From positions 1,860,001 to 1,924,000 of the forward strand of contig JAJKFH010000115.1 in the NCBI GenBank assembly GCA_023333565.1: a stretch of DNA of 64,000 nt, written 5' to 3'. This DNA comes from Puffinus mauretanicus (taxonomy: Eukaryota > Chordata > Aves > Procellariiformes > Procellariidae). Under the pieces are notes generated by a model, which worked only from the letters and a program-made list of their open reading frames with translations, did no database searches and was not told the origin of the DNA. Each line of letters opens with the position of its first letter. Position 1 is the first letter of the stretch. Below, in pieces: positions 12,235 through 25,303 of this stretch. A program made the position numbers and the translations under genes.

Positions 12235-15084
12235 CCCCACCAAAACAAAACACCTGGGAAGAAGAACTAATTTGCGAGGGGAGTATACTCTTTTATAAAG
12301 GATGAAAAAATACTGAATGGCGTGTTTGGGAGCCTGAAAATTAGCTGAAGAGCCTGGGAAGTGACAAAGAAAAGAGACAACAAAAAATGTTCAATGAGAA
12401 AGAGCAAGAAGAGAAAATAGGAAAAAAACAATACAATTAGGAAAAATTATTTCTTTATTATTATTCCTTAGTTGTTGTTGGTTGCTGAAACTTTCCCTGC
12501 TTTAAACAAGTTGGAAACAGACATTTTCTTCACAGACAAAAGTAGTTCAGGTTTTTGTAGCTCACACTTGCTTTCCTTTTTTACTGTTGACAAGGACTAG
12601 ATAACATTTATCAGTTCTCTGAGAGCTTGATCCAGCACCACTTGAGTCAATAGAAGTTTTTCTAGTGACCTCAATAGGCTGAAGATCAAGCAATGAATGA
12701 AATGTCTTCTGTGCGTGTGCCAGTAATAAAAAATTCATCCCATACCCTGGGAGTGCATCTGATCCAATATCCTTTCCCTCCCCAAAACACAAAGTGAGGT
12801 GAAAGAGATTATAAGCACACAGCTGCAGCTGTGACAGCTTAATGGATCTCATGTCAGAAGGTAATACAAAGCTATTAAAATGTCCCAGCATAAGTCATTT
12901 GTTACTAAAGGAAACAGAACATCACTGATTATACTTTCACAAAATCCTGTAAACAATAATGTTGACTCTGAGACACATGCCTGCCCATTTTAGGGTGTTA
13001 GAATTACCATCTTCCTTAGGAGCAAGAGAAAGAAAACATAATCGACAGGTAAATGCTTATTAAGTGGAAAACTGCAAAAGGCACTTCTGAGGCAACTGCT
13101 GTGTGACTGCCAAATTTAAAGGAGACAATTAGAAAGGTGCATTAATAATGGTTAGTTCCTTAAAATGGCAACTCTGTTAGTTGGTGCAAACCAGCATGGT
13201 AGTTGATTCTGTTCTTCAGTTTTACACATGATCATTATATTGCAGATGGAAAACAACATTTTGCCCTTTGAATTTTAGAATATGCCTGTAAATGGATAAA
13301 TAACTGTTCTTATTCTTTATTCATACAATTCTAATTATATCTTACTTTGGCCATGGCTATAATATTTGCATTTGACTTAGTTTTTATATTTAAATTTAAC
13401 ACAGGTAAAAAGAGTTAGAGCATCCACTCTGATGTTCTTTATTTTTGAGAATTAAAGTCTCAATTCAAAACAAAATATTTTCTAATAAAAGTATCACATT
13501 GTGATAACCTGTGTGGGCTTAGATGCAAGCCGTGTGTTAAGTTCTTCCCAAATATATTTACCCACATAAATTATTTAATGAGTGTCCATCATGCTAATAA
13601 TATTATTAATAGATATTAATGCATTGCACAATGTCTCTCTTTAGTGACCAAGCATAAGATTATAAAAACCTACTACTTATTTCAGAGATAAGAGAGCTGT
13701 GTTTTAGCTAAACAGAAATAAGCTGCTAATGCTGAAGGCTTTAGAACATCAGTAACCATGTAATAGATTATCCTGATTTGCACACTAGGTTTTAATCTGA
13801 GGGTTTATCTTGGACCCTTTTCTAGTCTTAGTTTAATTTAAACATGTATAATGCTGTTTGAAGTCTATTTGTGCGCTTGATATTGACAACATATCAAATG
13901 CTAGGTAATGCAGCTGAAAAAATTGCTGATGTATCATGCCTGTGCTCTTCCTAGATGGTACATTTTTTTACAGTTTTTAGGAAGACTTTCCACTGTGAAC
14001 TTCCTCAGTAGCTCCAGGCTCCAGGCAAAGGAATAGGGGTGGGTGTGGAGGGGTGAATATCACTCATTGTTTTCTCTCCATTAGTATACAATAGACTGAA
14101 AGGTTCTCATCCTTTCTCTATTTATTGTTAACTTTCTACACAGAAGCTTCCATGCAGGATTCTGTTTAAACAATGTGTCAGGGGACTAACCTGCAGAAAC
14201 TGTGTAAAAATGATAAATCGGCAGTGGTGAAATCTAGAGTTCATGCACCAGTCTTGAGTTGTTCTGAAAGTTCATACATAATTTTAAAAACTCATGCCAA
14301 TGAAAATCTGAGATGGGCAATGGACCACATAAGGGGACTTTATAGATAGTGATCTGAAATATATGAGGTGGTTTTAAGATGTGAGAAATAAAAGAAAAAT
14401 AAAAGATATTGAAATTATAAAGACAATATGTACCTATGCATGCATATGCTCATCTGCACATAAGCACACCCTTACAGGCACAATAGACATTGTTTTGTTA
14501 GAACACTACACTCCAGAGGTTTCACTTCTGCCCTAACCAGTTGTGTGTACAGCAATCAGATCAAAGCATCAAAATGTCACACACTTCATGCATGAAGTGT
14601 CCAACATGTTTTTCTCTGCTGAGGGTAAACAGGCCAAGGAAGACGATATGCCAGTTAGCTTGGGAAAAAAGAAAAAAGAAAAAAGCTTTTTCACAGAACC
14701 ATGGAACTGACACTGCAGTAATTAAAGAAGACAGGGCTCCAAAGCATATCCTTGGACTGTACCAGTTTTCCTCCTGACTCAGCCTGAGTTCTTGCATGTT
14801 AGGGAGGTTTTGTTTGAAAGGTCAGAGTTTAGCTTGTTTTTTGTTATTCATTTACTTTAATCTGCCATTTGTGACTGTCTCTCTATGACTGATTTGGAAG
14901 CTCAAAAAGTATAGGGGTTTTCATGCCCTTTGTTTTGCTGTACTTTTCCCGCCACTCTGATCATGCACAGAGAGAAGTTATTTCTTGCTAGCATTTCTTA
15001 CCCAAAATAGGCATTCTTATTTGGTTTGCTCTATATTATTAAAACATCACTGGGAGGAAAATACATGAAGATCCATCCACTTTT

Positions 15085-15122
15085 CAAGAAAAGTTAATGC
15101 AAGAAAAGTTAATGCAAGAAAA
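15085..15122 (+). repeat. 15-bp tandem repeat, 2.5 copies
   Basis: The unit CAAGAAAAGTTAATG is repeated exactly twice (15085-15099, 15100-15114), followed by the first eight bases of a third unit. Identical copies suggest a recent slippage duplication. Confidence 0.9.
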
Positions 15123-18100
15123 TACAGTCCTTGCACAGTTGCTACAGCCAGAACACAAGAACGCATCCGAACAACTCATATCAAAGAATCTGTATTTTGC
15201 TTCAGTTTCTACCATTTTCGTGATTGTGTTCCCACTAGGCATAGATGTCTCTAGGACTGTAAACTAAACACTTAACTGATTGCTAGCATCTTCCTGCACA
15301 GAATGAAGAATAAAGAAAGGGGTCTGACAGGAAAATCAACAAGTTGGAAAAACTCCCCCAAATAGTCAAAATCCTGCTGAAAGAAGTGGTTATAACTCCA
15401 GAAATAAGCAGAGGACTTGATCCCTGGTCTTTCATGAAAATAAATATATTTACTTTTACCATAGTAAATAATTTGTAATACAGATGTGAGTCGAGCTATC
15501 TTGTTGGATGAAGTTTTAGTCTTTCAATAGAAAAGAATCCAGTCCAATTTTTGAGGTCTTAAAGATCCTTAAAGCAATTGAATTTTGTGGGTTTTATCCA
15601 TGCTCCCTAGTGGATAGAATTTGTATCTCAAAACTTCATACATAATCGACAAAAAAATTTCTGTCAAGCTCAATTCTGCAGACTGAATTATCTCTCACTC
15701 AGAAAGAAAAGACAATCCCTGTAGATCAGGCTTGAATCATGGGCAGGATAGAGATGTTCTGAACCTCCCTGCCATCTCTAGTAAGCCCAAGGATAAATAT
15801 AAGAGTTCAGTGTCCAGTGCTTTTATAATACCAAGAATTTAGCTCTATTCTTTAAGAAGGAGTCAATTACACTTTAAAATAATGATGGAAAAATGTGCTG
15901 CAAGGCTTTGGGTGCATAAATGGAGTATGCTAGGGAATGAAACAGTTTGCATAAGCGATAAAAATACTTTTGGTAGTGTAATAATGTTACTTAAACTGGA
16001 ATAAATCTTCCTGAATCTGAAGGAAACTAGTTCACTCTAGTGCAGGGTAATTTCTATCCCAAGCAATGGCACAGGGACAGCTTCTTGTTCCTGCACAGTT
16101 TCCTCTCCGTCACAGCAGTTTCATTCACACAGCTGTACACAGTCCTTACCTGACGTAGCCAGCCAGCACATTTTATTTTGTAGCTAACATCAAAGGGAAG
16201 ACTGCATTCCACACAGCAAATGCACCCACACCCATGATTTACTGAGACCATGCAGTGTTTTGATGACAGAGGGGAGGTCACTGTGCTGGCCAAGACAAAG
16301 TGCTGGCATGCTCTTCTCTCAGGTTGCAGGATGGCTGTGTCTTCATTAGGGCACAGTGGATAATCAGATTGATATACCATGGACCCAGGAATAGAAAAAG
16401 CCTGGGGAGCATTGCTTACTGTGCCTCACAGTTTTTGGTTTGGGGGTTGGTTTTTTTTTTTTCCTGTTTATTCTTTTGTTTAGAAAAGGAGGACAGGGAA
16501 AAAATCTACACAAAAGAAATAATAGTTAATTTTCATCAGATGAAAATCTGCTTTGCTATGTCTTTATGCTGAAAGGTAAACTCGTTTGTTCAAATATGAA
16601 AATACATTGTAACCATACCAATATATCTCTTCCTATATACACACATATAAGCACAAATGTTCCTACCTAGTCTCCCAAACCTCTACAAGAAAGTATTAGG
16701 AAAATCATTATATATGTACAAACACATCATCTATTGTCAAACATTATTTTACTATGGTACTAAGTTTCTATCTATCTAGCATAGCAGTTTATCATTCTTT
16801 GCCCTTAATACATGATAATTTCAAATCATTTAATATTTTTATCCACGGCAGTGTAATTACAGAATGGTATTTTTAGAATTCAATATGATGGAAGGAAAGT
16901 TCAGAATTAATGAGAATAGCTAAGTGAGATATGGGAAGCAACTGAAAGAAGCTATGTAGTGAGGTCAAAAAAAAAAAGAATTTAACAAAATGAGTGGGGA
17001 TCCAGAAACAGGAGGACAGCTGTTAATGAGAGCATGGCAAAAAGAGATCTGAAAAAATGTTTTAAATATATATTGCAACCCCCTCCTAGAAATCTTTGAA
17101 CTCCTAAAATCTCAAAGTTAGAAGAATTACAGCATCAATATAAGCTTTAAGAATGTTGTAGATGAGCATTTTTCCAGAGCACTAAAAACATAAACATATA
17201 AAGGGGACCGAACGAGAACAAAGGAAATAGAAAGAACAGCAAAGGTACCAAGCAGAACAAACGTCAGAAGTAAATGCACAGAAGACAAAATAAAAACCTG
17301 AATGACAGTGAAGGTCAAAGAGGTAATATATTTCTTTATGGAGAAAAACTTGAGAGAGAAATAAATATTGAGACACAGATGAGCACAAACTTGCATCAAA
17401 TTAAAAAAATAATTCTGTCCCCATTAGATTAACAAGAAGTGAGAGAGTCACCTGATGACAGAATTGGCACAGCCAGAAGGGAGGAAATTCAATACGTCTA
17501 TTGCCCATAAACACATGCATTCCTATGTTCAGCTTCAAAATAATCTAAAAAATGACATAGAAATGGCAAGGCCCTTCAAACATTTTACCTACGTTCTCTA
17601 TGGGAGTGAAATGTTGTTGCTAATGATAAAGGCATAGCCAGAGAATGCGATGGCATAGAAATATGGTGCTTGGTTATACAAATCTATTATTTTAAATTAC
17701 ATTAAGCAACATTAACATGCCTGAAATTTCATGACCATTAGCAGAACAGAGGAAAACTTGAAATGCCTTTTTAGGTGCTAACTTTTTTGACAGAATAGTT
17801 GTTTTTTTCATCGTGGCACCTCAAACAATTGAAGACCGCACACAGTGGTGGTAAGGGTATTTATCTTATTCTACCCCTTTCAGCATGACAGAAGGGGAAT
17901 AAAACATGGCTTTCAACTGCCTTTGCATGTGCTCTTTTTTCTGCTGGCATGAGTTCAATATATAGATAACTTTGCATATGTGGAGAGGCTTGACATTATA
18001 GCTGTAAATAAGAGCACAACATAATACCTCCATGCAGACTCAGTGTGACTACTAGGAGCTGTCGGAGGTGAGGAAGCTACCCCTGCTGCTTAATGTTGTA

Positions 18101-19060
18101 ATCACCTAGGAAGAAAATAAACATTGCATCCCTGACTTTGCATCTACTTAACATCACATGAGAGAATTGATTTCATGCACAAACTAAGGCGGCTACAAAT
18201 CTTAGGCCTTTTCTCAAATGATGAAAACTAGCATTTTTCCTTAAAGCTAAGTAGTTTAAACTTGTTACACCTTATGGGCATTGGCCCCTGTAGGCAGCAT
18301 TTTTTTCAAAGTCCACATCTGTCTGTTAAAATCTCCAAAACAGTCCAATATGGTCTAGATTTAGTGTCACAGTCTGTCTGAGGGCAGGATACAGCTGTCT
18401 TGCCTCTGCTGGAGCCATTAGGAAGGAACAATTTCCTTCAGGCTGTTCCAAGCACGTGGGAAGCAGGGGAAAAGTAGTGAGTGATTTTCCCTCTTCTTGG
18501 ATACTCCCCTAAGAGATGCTACAGTCTTAAGAAAGATACTAAAGAGCAAAGAAGGGTCGGAGTGCTCTGATTTATCTCCCCCTTCCCCAATCATCCCCAA
18601 TGTCCCGCTCACAGAAAAGATAGGAGGAGCGAGTTGTCTATAGACTCCATAAGCACAACGGGACAAACAGCCTGGCTAACCAGGCTGCATCTTTCTAACG
18701 ATGGCTTATGGCTTTGGATTTTGAGTTGGCTCACATTCATCTGCATCGGAAAGCAGTAGACTATGTGTATCAACATGCAAAGTGCTGTGCAGATATACCT
18801 TTCTTTCTCATTGTTCAGTGGCTTATAACAACTATTCATGACTAGAATGACTACACCATTTTTGAGCCCATACGACACTAAAAAAAAAGCCTTAAAAAAT
18901 CTAATTTACTGAATTCATTGAGTGTTCCTGAATAATATATTTACTGGTTGGGTACTCCAAAACATGCAAAATTGTTAGTTAATTATTGACAGCAGAATAA
19001 ACCTTAACTTCTCCTAAATACCGCTGTGACATTAACATTTCCTTTCAGATTTCTCTAGTT
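15123..19060. other. Unique AT-rich DNA, no gene seen
   Basis: No gene or named repeat is supported. The minus-strand open frames at 17127-17399 are rich in F, L, S and V because the plus strand is purine-rich. They have no recognised motif and are treated as chance. Confidence 0.45.
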
Positions 19061-19088
19061 CCCATATTGAACGTCGGTGAAGTTAACT

Positions 19089-19145
19089 CAGTTTAACTCC
19101 ATCTTGAAGTTAAAATGAAAGGGTTTTCCTAATGGAGTTGAACTG
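19089..19145. repeat. Imperfect inverted repeat, 14-bp arms
   Basis: Arm CAGTTTAACTCCAT (19089-19102) pairs with ATGGAGTTGAACTG (19132-19145) with a single mismatch (A.C on one strand, G.T on the other) across a 29-base loop. It could form a stem in RNA from either strand. No known small-RNA family is recognised. Confidence 0.7.
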
Positions 19146-19146
19146 T

Positions 19147-19183
19147 TGTAATTATAATATCAGGCTCGGAGAGTGTAATTATA
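19147..19183 (+). promoter_or_regulatory. Paired TAATTA homeodomain-type sites
   Basis: The ten bases TGTAATTATA occur twice (19147-19156 and 19174-19183), 27 bp apart start to start. TAATTA is the generic core bound by many homeodomain proteins, so two identical ten-mers close together could mark an enhancer. In AT-rich DNA such cores are also common by chance. The call rests only on the motif pair and the neighbouring inverted repeat. Confidence 0.25.
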
Positions 19184-21134
19184 GTTTAGTTTAAAAAAAA
19201 AAAGTTCATTTCAGTATTGGTAGATTTCATATATGTTGGTTTCAGCACAGAGGTTGAAGTGAATCGTAACACAAAAGTGCAATCAATATGATACATGGCA
19301 CATACTCCCTTCCCCCTTCTACTTCATTGCTGACTGGGTTACTGCTGAGAGAGACATTAATTTTCCACTGTTGCTTCAATAATATGAGACAAGGTGTTTC
19401 CCACAGGCCAAGCCATTTTCATCCTCAAGTGCTGCTTGTGTGCTTGTACAACTTGCAATATTCTTGAAGGAACAGTTGGACAGTGCGGTTTTATCACATG
19501 GAAGTGTTTCTTGGATCATCATCTTGATGAAATCTTTTGTGGGAAAGACTCCAAATGAATAATTATGACTTTTTACTTCATTAGTACCAAATCTGTTGTG
19601 TTAATCCTACAGTTTAGATTACTTTCGTTTTAACTTTTATTCTAATAAAAGTTTAATACCTCAATAAACAATGTCGTATGAATAAATAAGAAGGTTTAAG
19701 CATGACACAAATGAAAATTTTTCAAGCCTTCAGTAAATGTTTTTTGGAACTATTTTCTTAACAGATTTTTCCAAATCCTGCTTTTTCATCCCAGTTCATA
19801 ATGAAAATGCATTTTGAAATGCTGAAATGGGAGTTATGAAAAGACAACAACAGCTAAATTGTTGTACTACACTGACGGTAACTTTTTGCTATTTCTGGTT
19901 TTCTTCTCGAACATTTATCAAGTGTCTGACCAGCTCTAATAAGCAGTAGTAGAAATATCTCTAAATGCTCAGAATTTCAATGGTGTTTCCATGAGGAACA
20001 AAAGTCAGATTTTTTTTTTTTTCCCCCCAGATATCCCATTTCTGCAAAGAAATGTAACAGGAGTAAGCATATTTTCTTAAAGTCTTGTTTTTGTTGGTTT
20101 GTTTGAATTAGGCTATAAACACTAGGATACCTGTTTGGGTACTGGGATATAAAATGATCATGTTTTTATTAACTGCTGGAGGACATTTTTCTTATTTTAT
20201 TTAAACCAGTTTTCCTGCTTTTTCACCTGGTCTGAATTTAGTAAACTCAGAACTTTTAGTAAGATTAGAAGCCTTCTTCACAATGCAATGTAACAAAATT
20301 TTAAAGAAGAAGAATCGTGAATAACACTAACAATTTCCCTAGTCTAAATTAACACAATTAAGTGCTAAAGTCCTAAATTAACACAAGACTTAATGATCTC
20401 TGACTTGTATTACGCATAGCACCTACAACTAGAGAAAAGTACTGTAAAGTAAATGCACAGTATTTAGGTTTATTGTTTTTTTGCTGTCCTTTGGCTCTGT
20501 TTTCAAAAATTCTCAGGCAAAGGATAACTACAGATGCTTATTTAGAGACGCAGTTGTTTTGAGGTCCTGGAAATTAAATCCGCAGTGCATGAATATAAAT
20601 TATTGCCCCAAAATAGGGCACAGTGGGGAATCAGGCTCTATATTTGTTTTTATGTGGGTTTTTTTTGTTGTTGTTGGTTTTGTTTTTATGTTTATTTTCT
20701 GTGTGTGTTTTATGCTTTGCTTATATGTTACACTTCTGAGGAAAACAAAAACAGCCACCTCAGAATTCCTTCTGACAGGACAGGACAAGTTTAATAACTA
20801 AAACAAAATACACTCATTTGTTCAAGGTAGTAACTGGATCTCCAGCTATGCTACCACAGTACCAACGAGGGATGCAGGCAGCTCTCTGATGGTATATTCT
20901 CTGGCTGCACAAGCTCAGCTTACACAAAAGCACAGACTTTTACTTTGTCCCTTCAGATGGAGCTCAAGAAGCAAGGACACGGTTATCTCCCAAATGGTAC
21001 AGTCCCCGATAGCACCAGCTCCACTCAAAGAAAAAAATACATACTTTTTCATGTTGCCCTTTCCCCAGGTTGAGATAAAAAGACTCTCCCAATGTTAAAA
21101 CCTTCCACACAGTAAGAGCAAATGAAAAACAGTC
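19184..21134. other. Unique AT-rich DNA, no gene seen
   Basis: No coding or repeat feature is recognised apart from T-rich runs near 20008-20030 and GTT-rich DNA near 20657-20690, which creates a phenylalanine/valine-rich open frame of no significance. Confidence 0.45.
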
Positions 21135-21182
21135 AAAAGGAAAAGGAAAAGGAAAAGGAAAAGGAAAAGGAAAAGGAAAAGG
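21135..21182 (+). repeat. (AAAAGG)8 hexanucleotide microsatellite
   Basis: Eight perfect copies of AAAAGG, 48 bases without a change. The tract is pure purine. Translated on either strand it gives KEKEKE or SFSFSF runs, which explains the open frames overlapping it. The perfect copies suggest a young, variable locus. Confidence 0.95.
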
Positions 21183-24100
21183 ACTTGTATTTTAATAACA
21201 ACCCCCAGCAAAAGAAAGAAAAAAAGACACAGCACAGGTCTACAAAACCATGGTGTGCTTTGTTATTAAACATAATAATCTGGAATTTGAGGTGCTTATC
21301 CAAAGCACATTGCCAACCAAGATTGGTTTTCCCTTTTTTTCCGAATTTGACTTTGTAGAGGGTGCGGGTGCCCACGTGCAAGGGCAAAACGCTGCCTGGT
21401 AGCCAGGGCTGAGGGAAACAATGTGAGAAACAGCCCTGCGAGCTGGGACTCTGGGAAAAGGGGGAGGGGAGAGAGAGGTTTCTCACTATCCAAACCATTT
21501 TAATTGACAAAAAATTAAATTAGTTTTCCCCAAATCAAGACCTGGAGGATCAGGCAGGTGGCCTGATTCTCTCTCCCTTCCACTGTTCCCCAGCTGTTGG
21601 ATTCACTGCTAAGATGTTTAGATAAAAAGAAGTATTAGGGCCATGTATTTAGGCTGTCTGAATATAGAAGGAATGGTTCATCCCTTCAAAGTACAAAAAT
21701 GAGAGTCACTTCCATGTCCTGTGGCAATTTTATTCAATTTATACTGCATTACGAACTGCTACAGGAATTAAGAATTCCTCGGATGATATTTTACCAGTTA
21801 GAATACAGCTCATACTGCCCTAGTTTTTGCTGATGTCAATCTATTTCCACTGCTGATGTGCATGAGGTCATTTAGTTCCAGAAAGATTAAATCAGATGAT
21901 AATATGAACTAGTCAAATGGCTGGTAGGGCTGTAAGTAAGTTTGCATAGCCTGTCTACAGGGATCTCAGGATCCAGTTAAAGTTAAGATAAATTTTATTT
22001 CTAATGAATCAGGACTCAGGCACAGTACATGAACCAGGGCTGCTTATTATTAATTATTGATATTACAGCTCCATATATAGGTCCTAGCTAATAAGAGAGC
22101 TTCATTGTGTAGTGTAACTACACCTACCATGAGACACTCCTTCTCCTAAGCCTTACAGTTCAAATGAAAAGATAGATAAAGGCTAAGAAAAAAAGTAGGG
22201 GGAAAAAAAAACACCCAGAGGTGAAAGTACTTACACAGGACCATACTCCAAGGTCAATCACAGAAACAGGGAAAGAACCAGCTTTTATAAGTGTTAGCCA
22301 TGCGAGATTCACGCTGAGCCCAAATGTTTTTGCCGCACGTGATCATAAGCAGGAACAGAGATCCCTTCCTGCCTCAACTATTAATTCTATTCTGACCCCG
22401 AAACCTCAAACGCCTCCAAACGTACCCACAGCTTCTTCAGTTTGCTCCCTCTTCCTCTGCTAACTCCAAATTAGTATGCGGCTGATGGCTTCTTCCAGTA
22501 AGAAAGTATTATCCTTCCTCTAAAACACGACAGGCAAAACAAACACATTACAGCATAAATGCAAAATAATTGCAAGCACTTTAGCTGCTCCACTTTCTGT
22601 TTCTGTCGATCTGTCTGCTCTGGAGAGGGGCAAAAAACAGGTGTGTCTGTATATACTCTTGGTAGAGATGGCCGGAGATTGGCACAGAGGACAACAGGCG
22701 CATCTGTGTATGTCACATTCCGCTTGTTTCCTTGTAGATCCATCTAGCCAAACCTAAAACAAGCCCGGCCACATCATTTTATCCCATTGAGGAAACTACT
22801 GTCAAGTCATAAATTCGATCCGTTACCTTCTAGAGTCAGACTTTTGCCACTGACTTTCGTAGAAACTGGATCTAGTGTGGAGAAGGATGATGTAGCACAT
22901 AACACAGTGAATAGCTTTTAACCAGATACTTTGTAATTTAATAAAGTGCCTGTGCAATATTTCTAAGTTGAAGAGGGCGAACCCTGTTAGGATTGAATTT
23001 TTAATTAAAATTGTTACTGCCTCTTTCCCCTTTTGGTGTCAAATAGATAATTTACATTTTCAGCATAATTTCCTTTAATATCTAAATAAATGTTCCACTT
23101 AATGAAAGCATTTAAGTAACTTTTTAATGAAAAAGTGAAATATAATATATAGGGCTGAGACTAATTTTCTTGAATTTTAACACACATGTGGAACATGTTA
23201 TGAACTAAGGAAAATATTTTGAACCTGATGGGCTGTAAATTACAACCCTTGGTGTATATTCAATTTTTAATTAATTTTCTTAGTCATTCTCCATAATCCT
23301 AATAGCTGCCTGGAAAAAAAAGTAGATGCCTTCGGGTGGGCAGGGGCGTGGGGGGGATCGTTCATTTACATTTCTGAGATGTTTAACAAAAGCTTCATAG
23401 CCAACAGTAATAAATAAAGAACATAAAATATTTCAAAGATACTTAGTAGAAAACCTGTTCAGGCTATACTTTTATGTAAAGCAAGTGCCTTTTTTTCACT
23501 CCATGAATATAGTTAGAGATTTATTCTTTATTAACATCCTAAAATAGAACAGTAAACAAATATGCACACTTCCATTGCATTTCTTATGTTAAAAACTCAT
23601 GTTTAAGAAATACTACTGCAGTGATTAGAGAAAGAATATATTATCTACCAAAACAGTCATATTAAACCATAAGAGTGGCTTAGATGTTTAAATGACTTAC
23701 ATACCAAACCATAATTAGGGGTAACTCAAGTCTCTCTTTTTCTGTTCAGAAATTCTACCTCAGCCAGAACCTATGTAAACTTTAAAGAAGCATACTATAT
23801 AGCTGCCTGATTTCTGAAGAGGTATAGTTTTTTGTTTTCTTTGTTCCCCCCCCCCCAGCTGATGTCATGTCTTCATCAGACCAAATGTTTTTAATAGCTG
23901 TTTCTGTCTAATTACATTTTATAAATAATGGGTCTTCAGAATTTTATTGTAAACAGATTTTTTTGTTTATGACAAAAAATAGCTTGCAAAAGAATACAGA
24001 GGATTTTTTTTTTCCACCAAAGGATGTATAGCATACAAACATTTCTAACAAGCAGCATAGTAAGTAAGTTCTCTGTATAATATAACTTAATGTGATACAT

Positions 24101-25303
24101 GCCTTCAACTGATGTTATTTTAGTGATCCAGAGCTTGCTAGCTAGAGTTCACAACCTGTACATTTCACCTACCTTTTCAGGTTCATTTCACACAAATATT
24201 ATGATTCCAGATGAACTGCAGTGCAAACAAGTTCTACTTCACCTTGAATAGTGCAGTATCATCTGGGGACCAATTAAATTGACCTCTATGTGGTAAGACT
24301 GAGACCAGAGTTTCCCTTTCATTTGACTGTAAGATAAAGATGTGAGTGGTCAAGAATCTCGTTGCCATAAAGACGTATCCTTTGGGCATACATAGGAACT
24401 GTATGCATAATGAATGCAGTTATCAAGAACATCCAAGTCTCTTAGAAGTGCTGAACATTTTATTTAATTTTAATAGGTCTTCATGTTGTGAGTGAAAAAG
24501 TGTTTTCCCACCCAGGGGTTCCTAAACATCCTAAGCAAAGGGAGCTATTCAGTTACCCACCCTGGGGTCAGGAGCAAAGCAGTTTGCTTAGCCCACCCCA
24601 AGCGCTCACAAAGGGCCACAACTGCCTGAGCAAACTTGTTGTGTCTTTACCTCAAAAGGAGTTACCAGCACTGGGCCAGTCTGACTTCTGCATAAAAGTA
24701 ACCTTTGGTGCAAGCAAGCTGCAGGACGGTTTGGGTCCCTCTGTTTCTCAACACCCAACTGTGCAAAACTGACTAACAAGGTTTTTTAAAGAACAGATCA
24801 CACTGCAGATGATATCTTACATTCTGAGAATAAAATGTTTTAGAAAGGGTAGAGGAATGATCTTGGATATTACGAACTTTTTTATTGAGTATCCAGAACT
24901 ACAGAACAAATGTTGAAAGAAAGAATCAGTAAATAACAAGGAGAACAAAAAGCAAACATGGTTTTAGCACATGTAGGTTGTGACATTTATCTGATATCTT
25001 TCTCTGAAAAAAAATCAAGGACGTTTCTTTGATAAGGATTTGCTAGACTAGGAAAGTCTATTTAACTTAGGAAGGGAACAAACTAAACGAGAGACAACAA
25101 TAGCTCACATTAAAAAGTGGCATATCAGGCTCAAAGGCAGTTATAAAGTTTCTGAAGAGTTGGTCTTAGGTTCTGACTTAAACATTCTAATTCAGGACCC
25201 TGGTACTAACTTCAGCCTGCTAATTCTGTTGATTATGTAAAGTAGAGATACTGACAATACAAGAAAAGATCAGAATCTTACTCTGGGGGAAAAAAAAAAA
25301 AAA
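21183..25303. other. Unique DNA, no gene seen
   Basis: A GC-richer stretch lies at 21360-21475. A CACGTG E-box lies at 22336-22341. A run of ten C lies near 23847-23856. The segment 22930-23320 has the look of conserved non-coding DNA (see findings). No exon could be supported. Confidence 0.4.

Larger units (their letters stand above)
8282..15084. other. Unique AT-rich DNA, no gene seen
   Basis: Nothing coding is supported. Short simple repeats occur: CCATC units at 9208-9223, a CA run at 10187-10195, a TG run at 11341-11370 and A-rich DNA at 12204-12234. Open frames near 10749-11537 overlap on both strands without motifs. No old transposon was recognised with confidence. Confidence 0.45.

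Noticed and set aside
17127..17399. 90-codon minus-strand frame with membrane-like hydrophobic content
   Set aside because: The plus strand is purine-rich here, which automatically gives F/L/S/V codons on the other strand. No splice sites, motif or family resemblance was seen.
21122..21510. KEKEKE and SFSFSF frames
   Set aside because: Direct products of the (AAAAGG)8 repeat.
24488..24772. 94-codon proline/serine/glutamine-rich frame in slightly GC-richer DNA
   Set aside because: No family resemblance and no splice evidence. It could be an old unrecognised repeat, but I could not show it.
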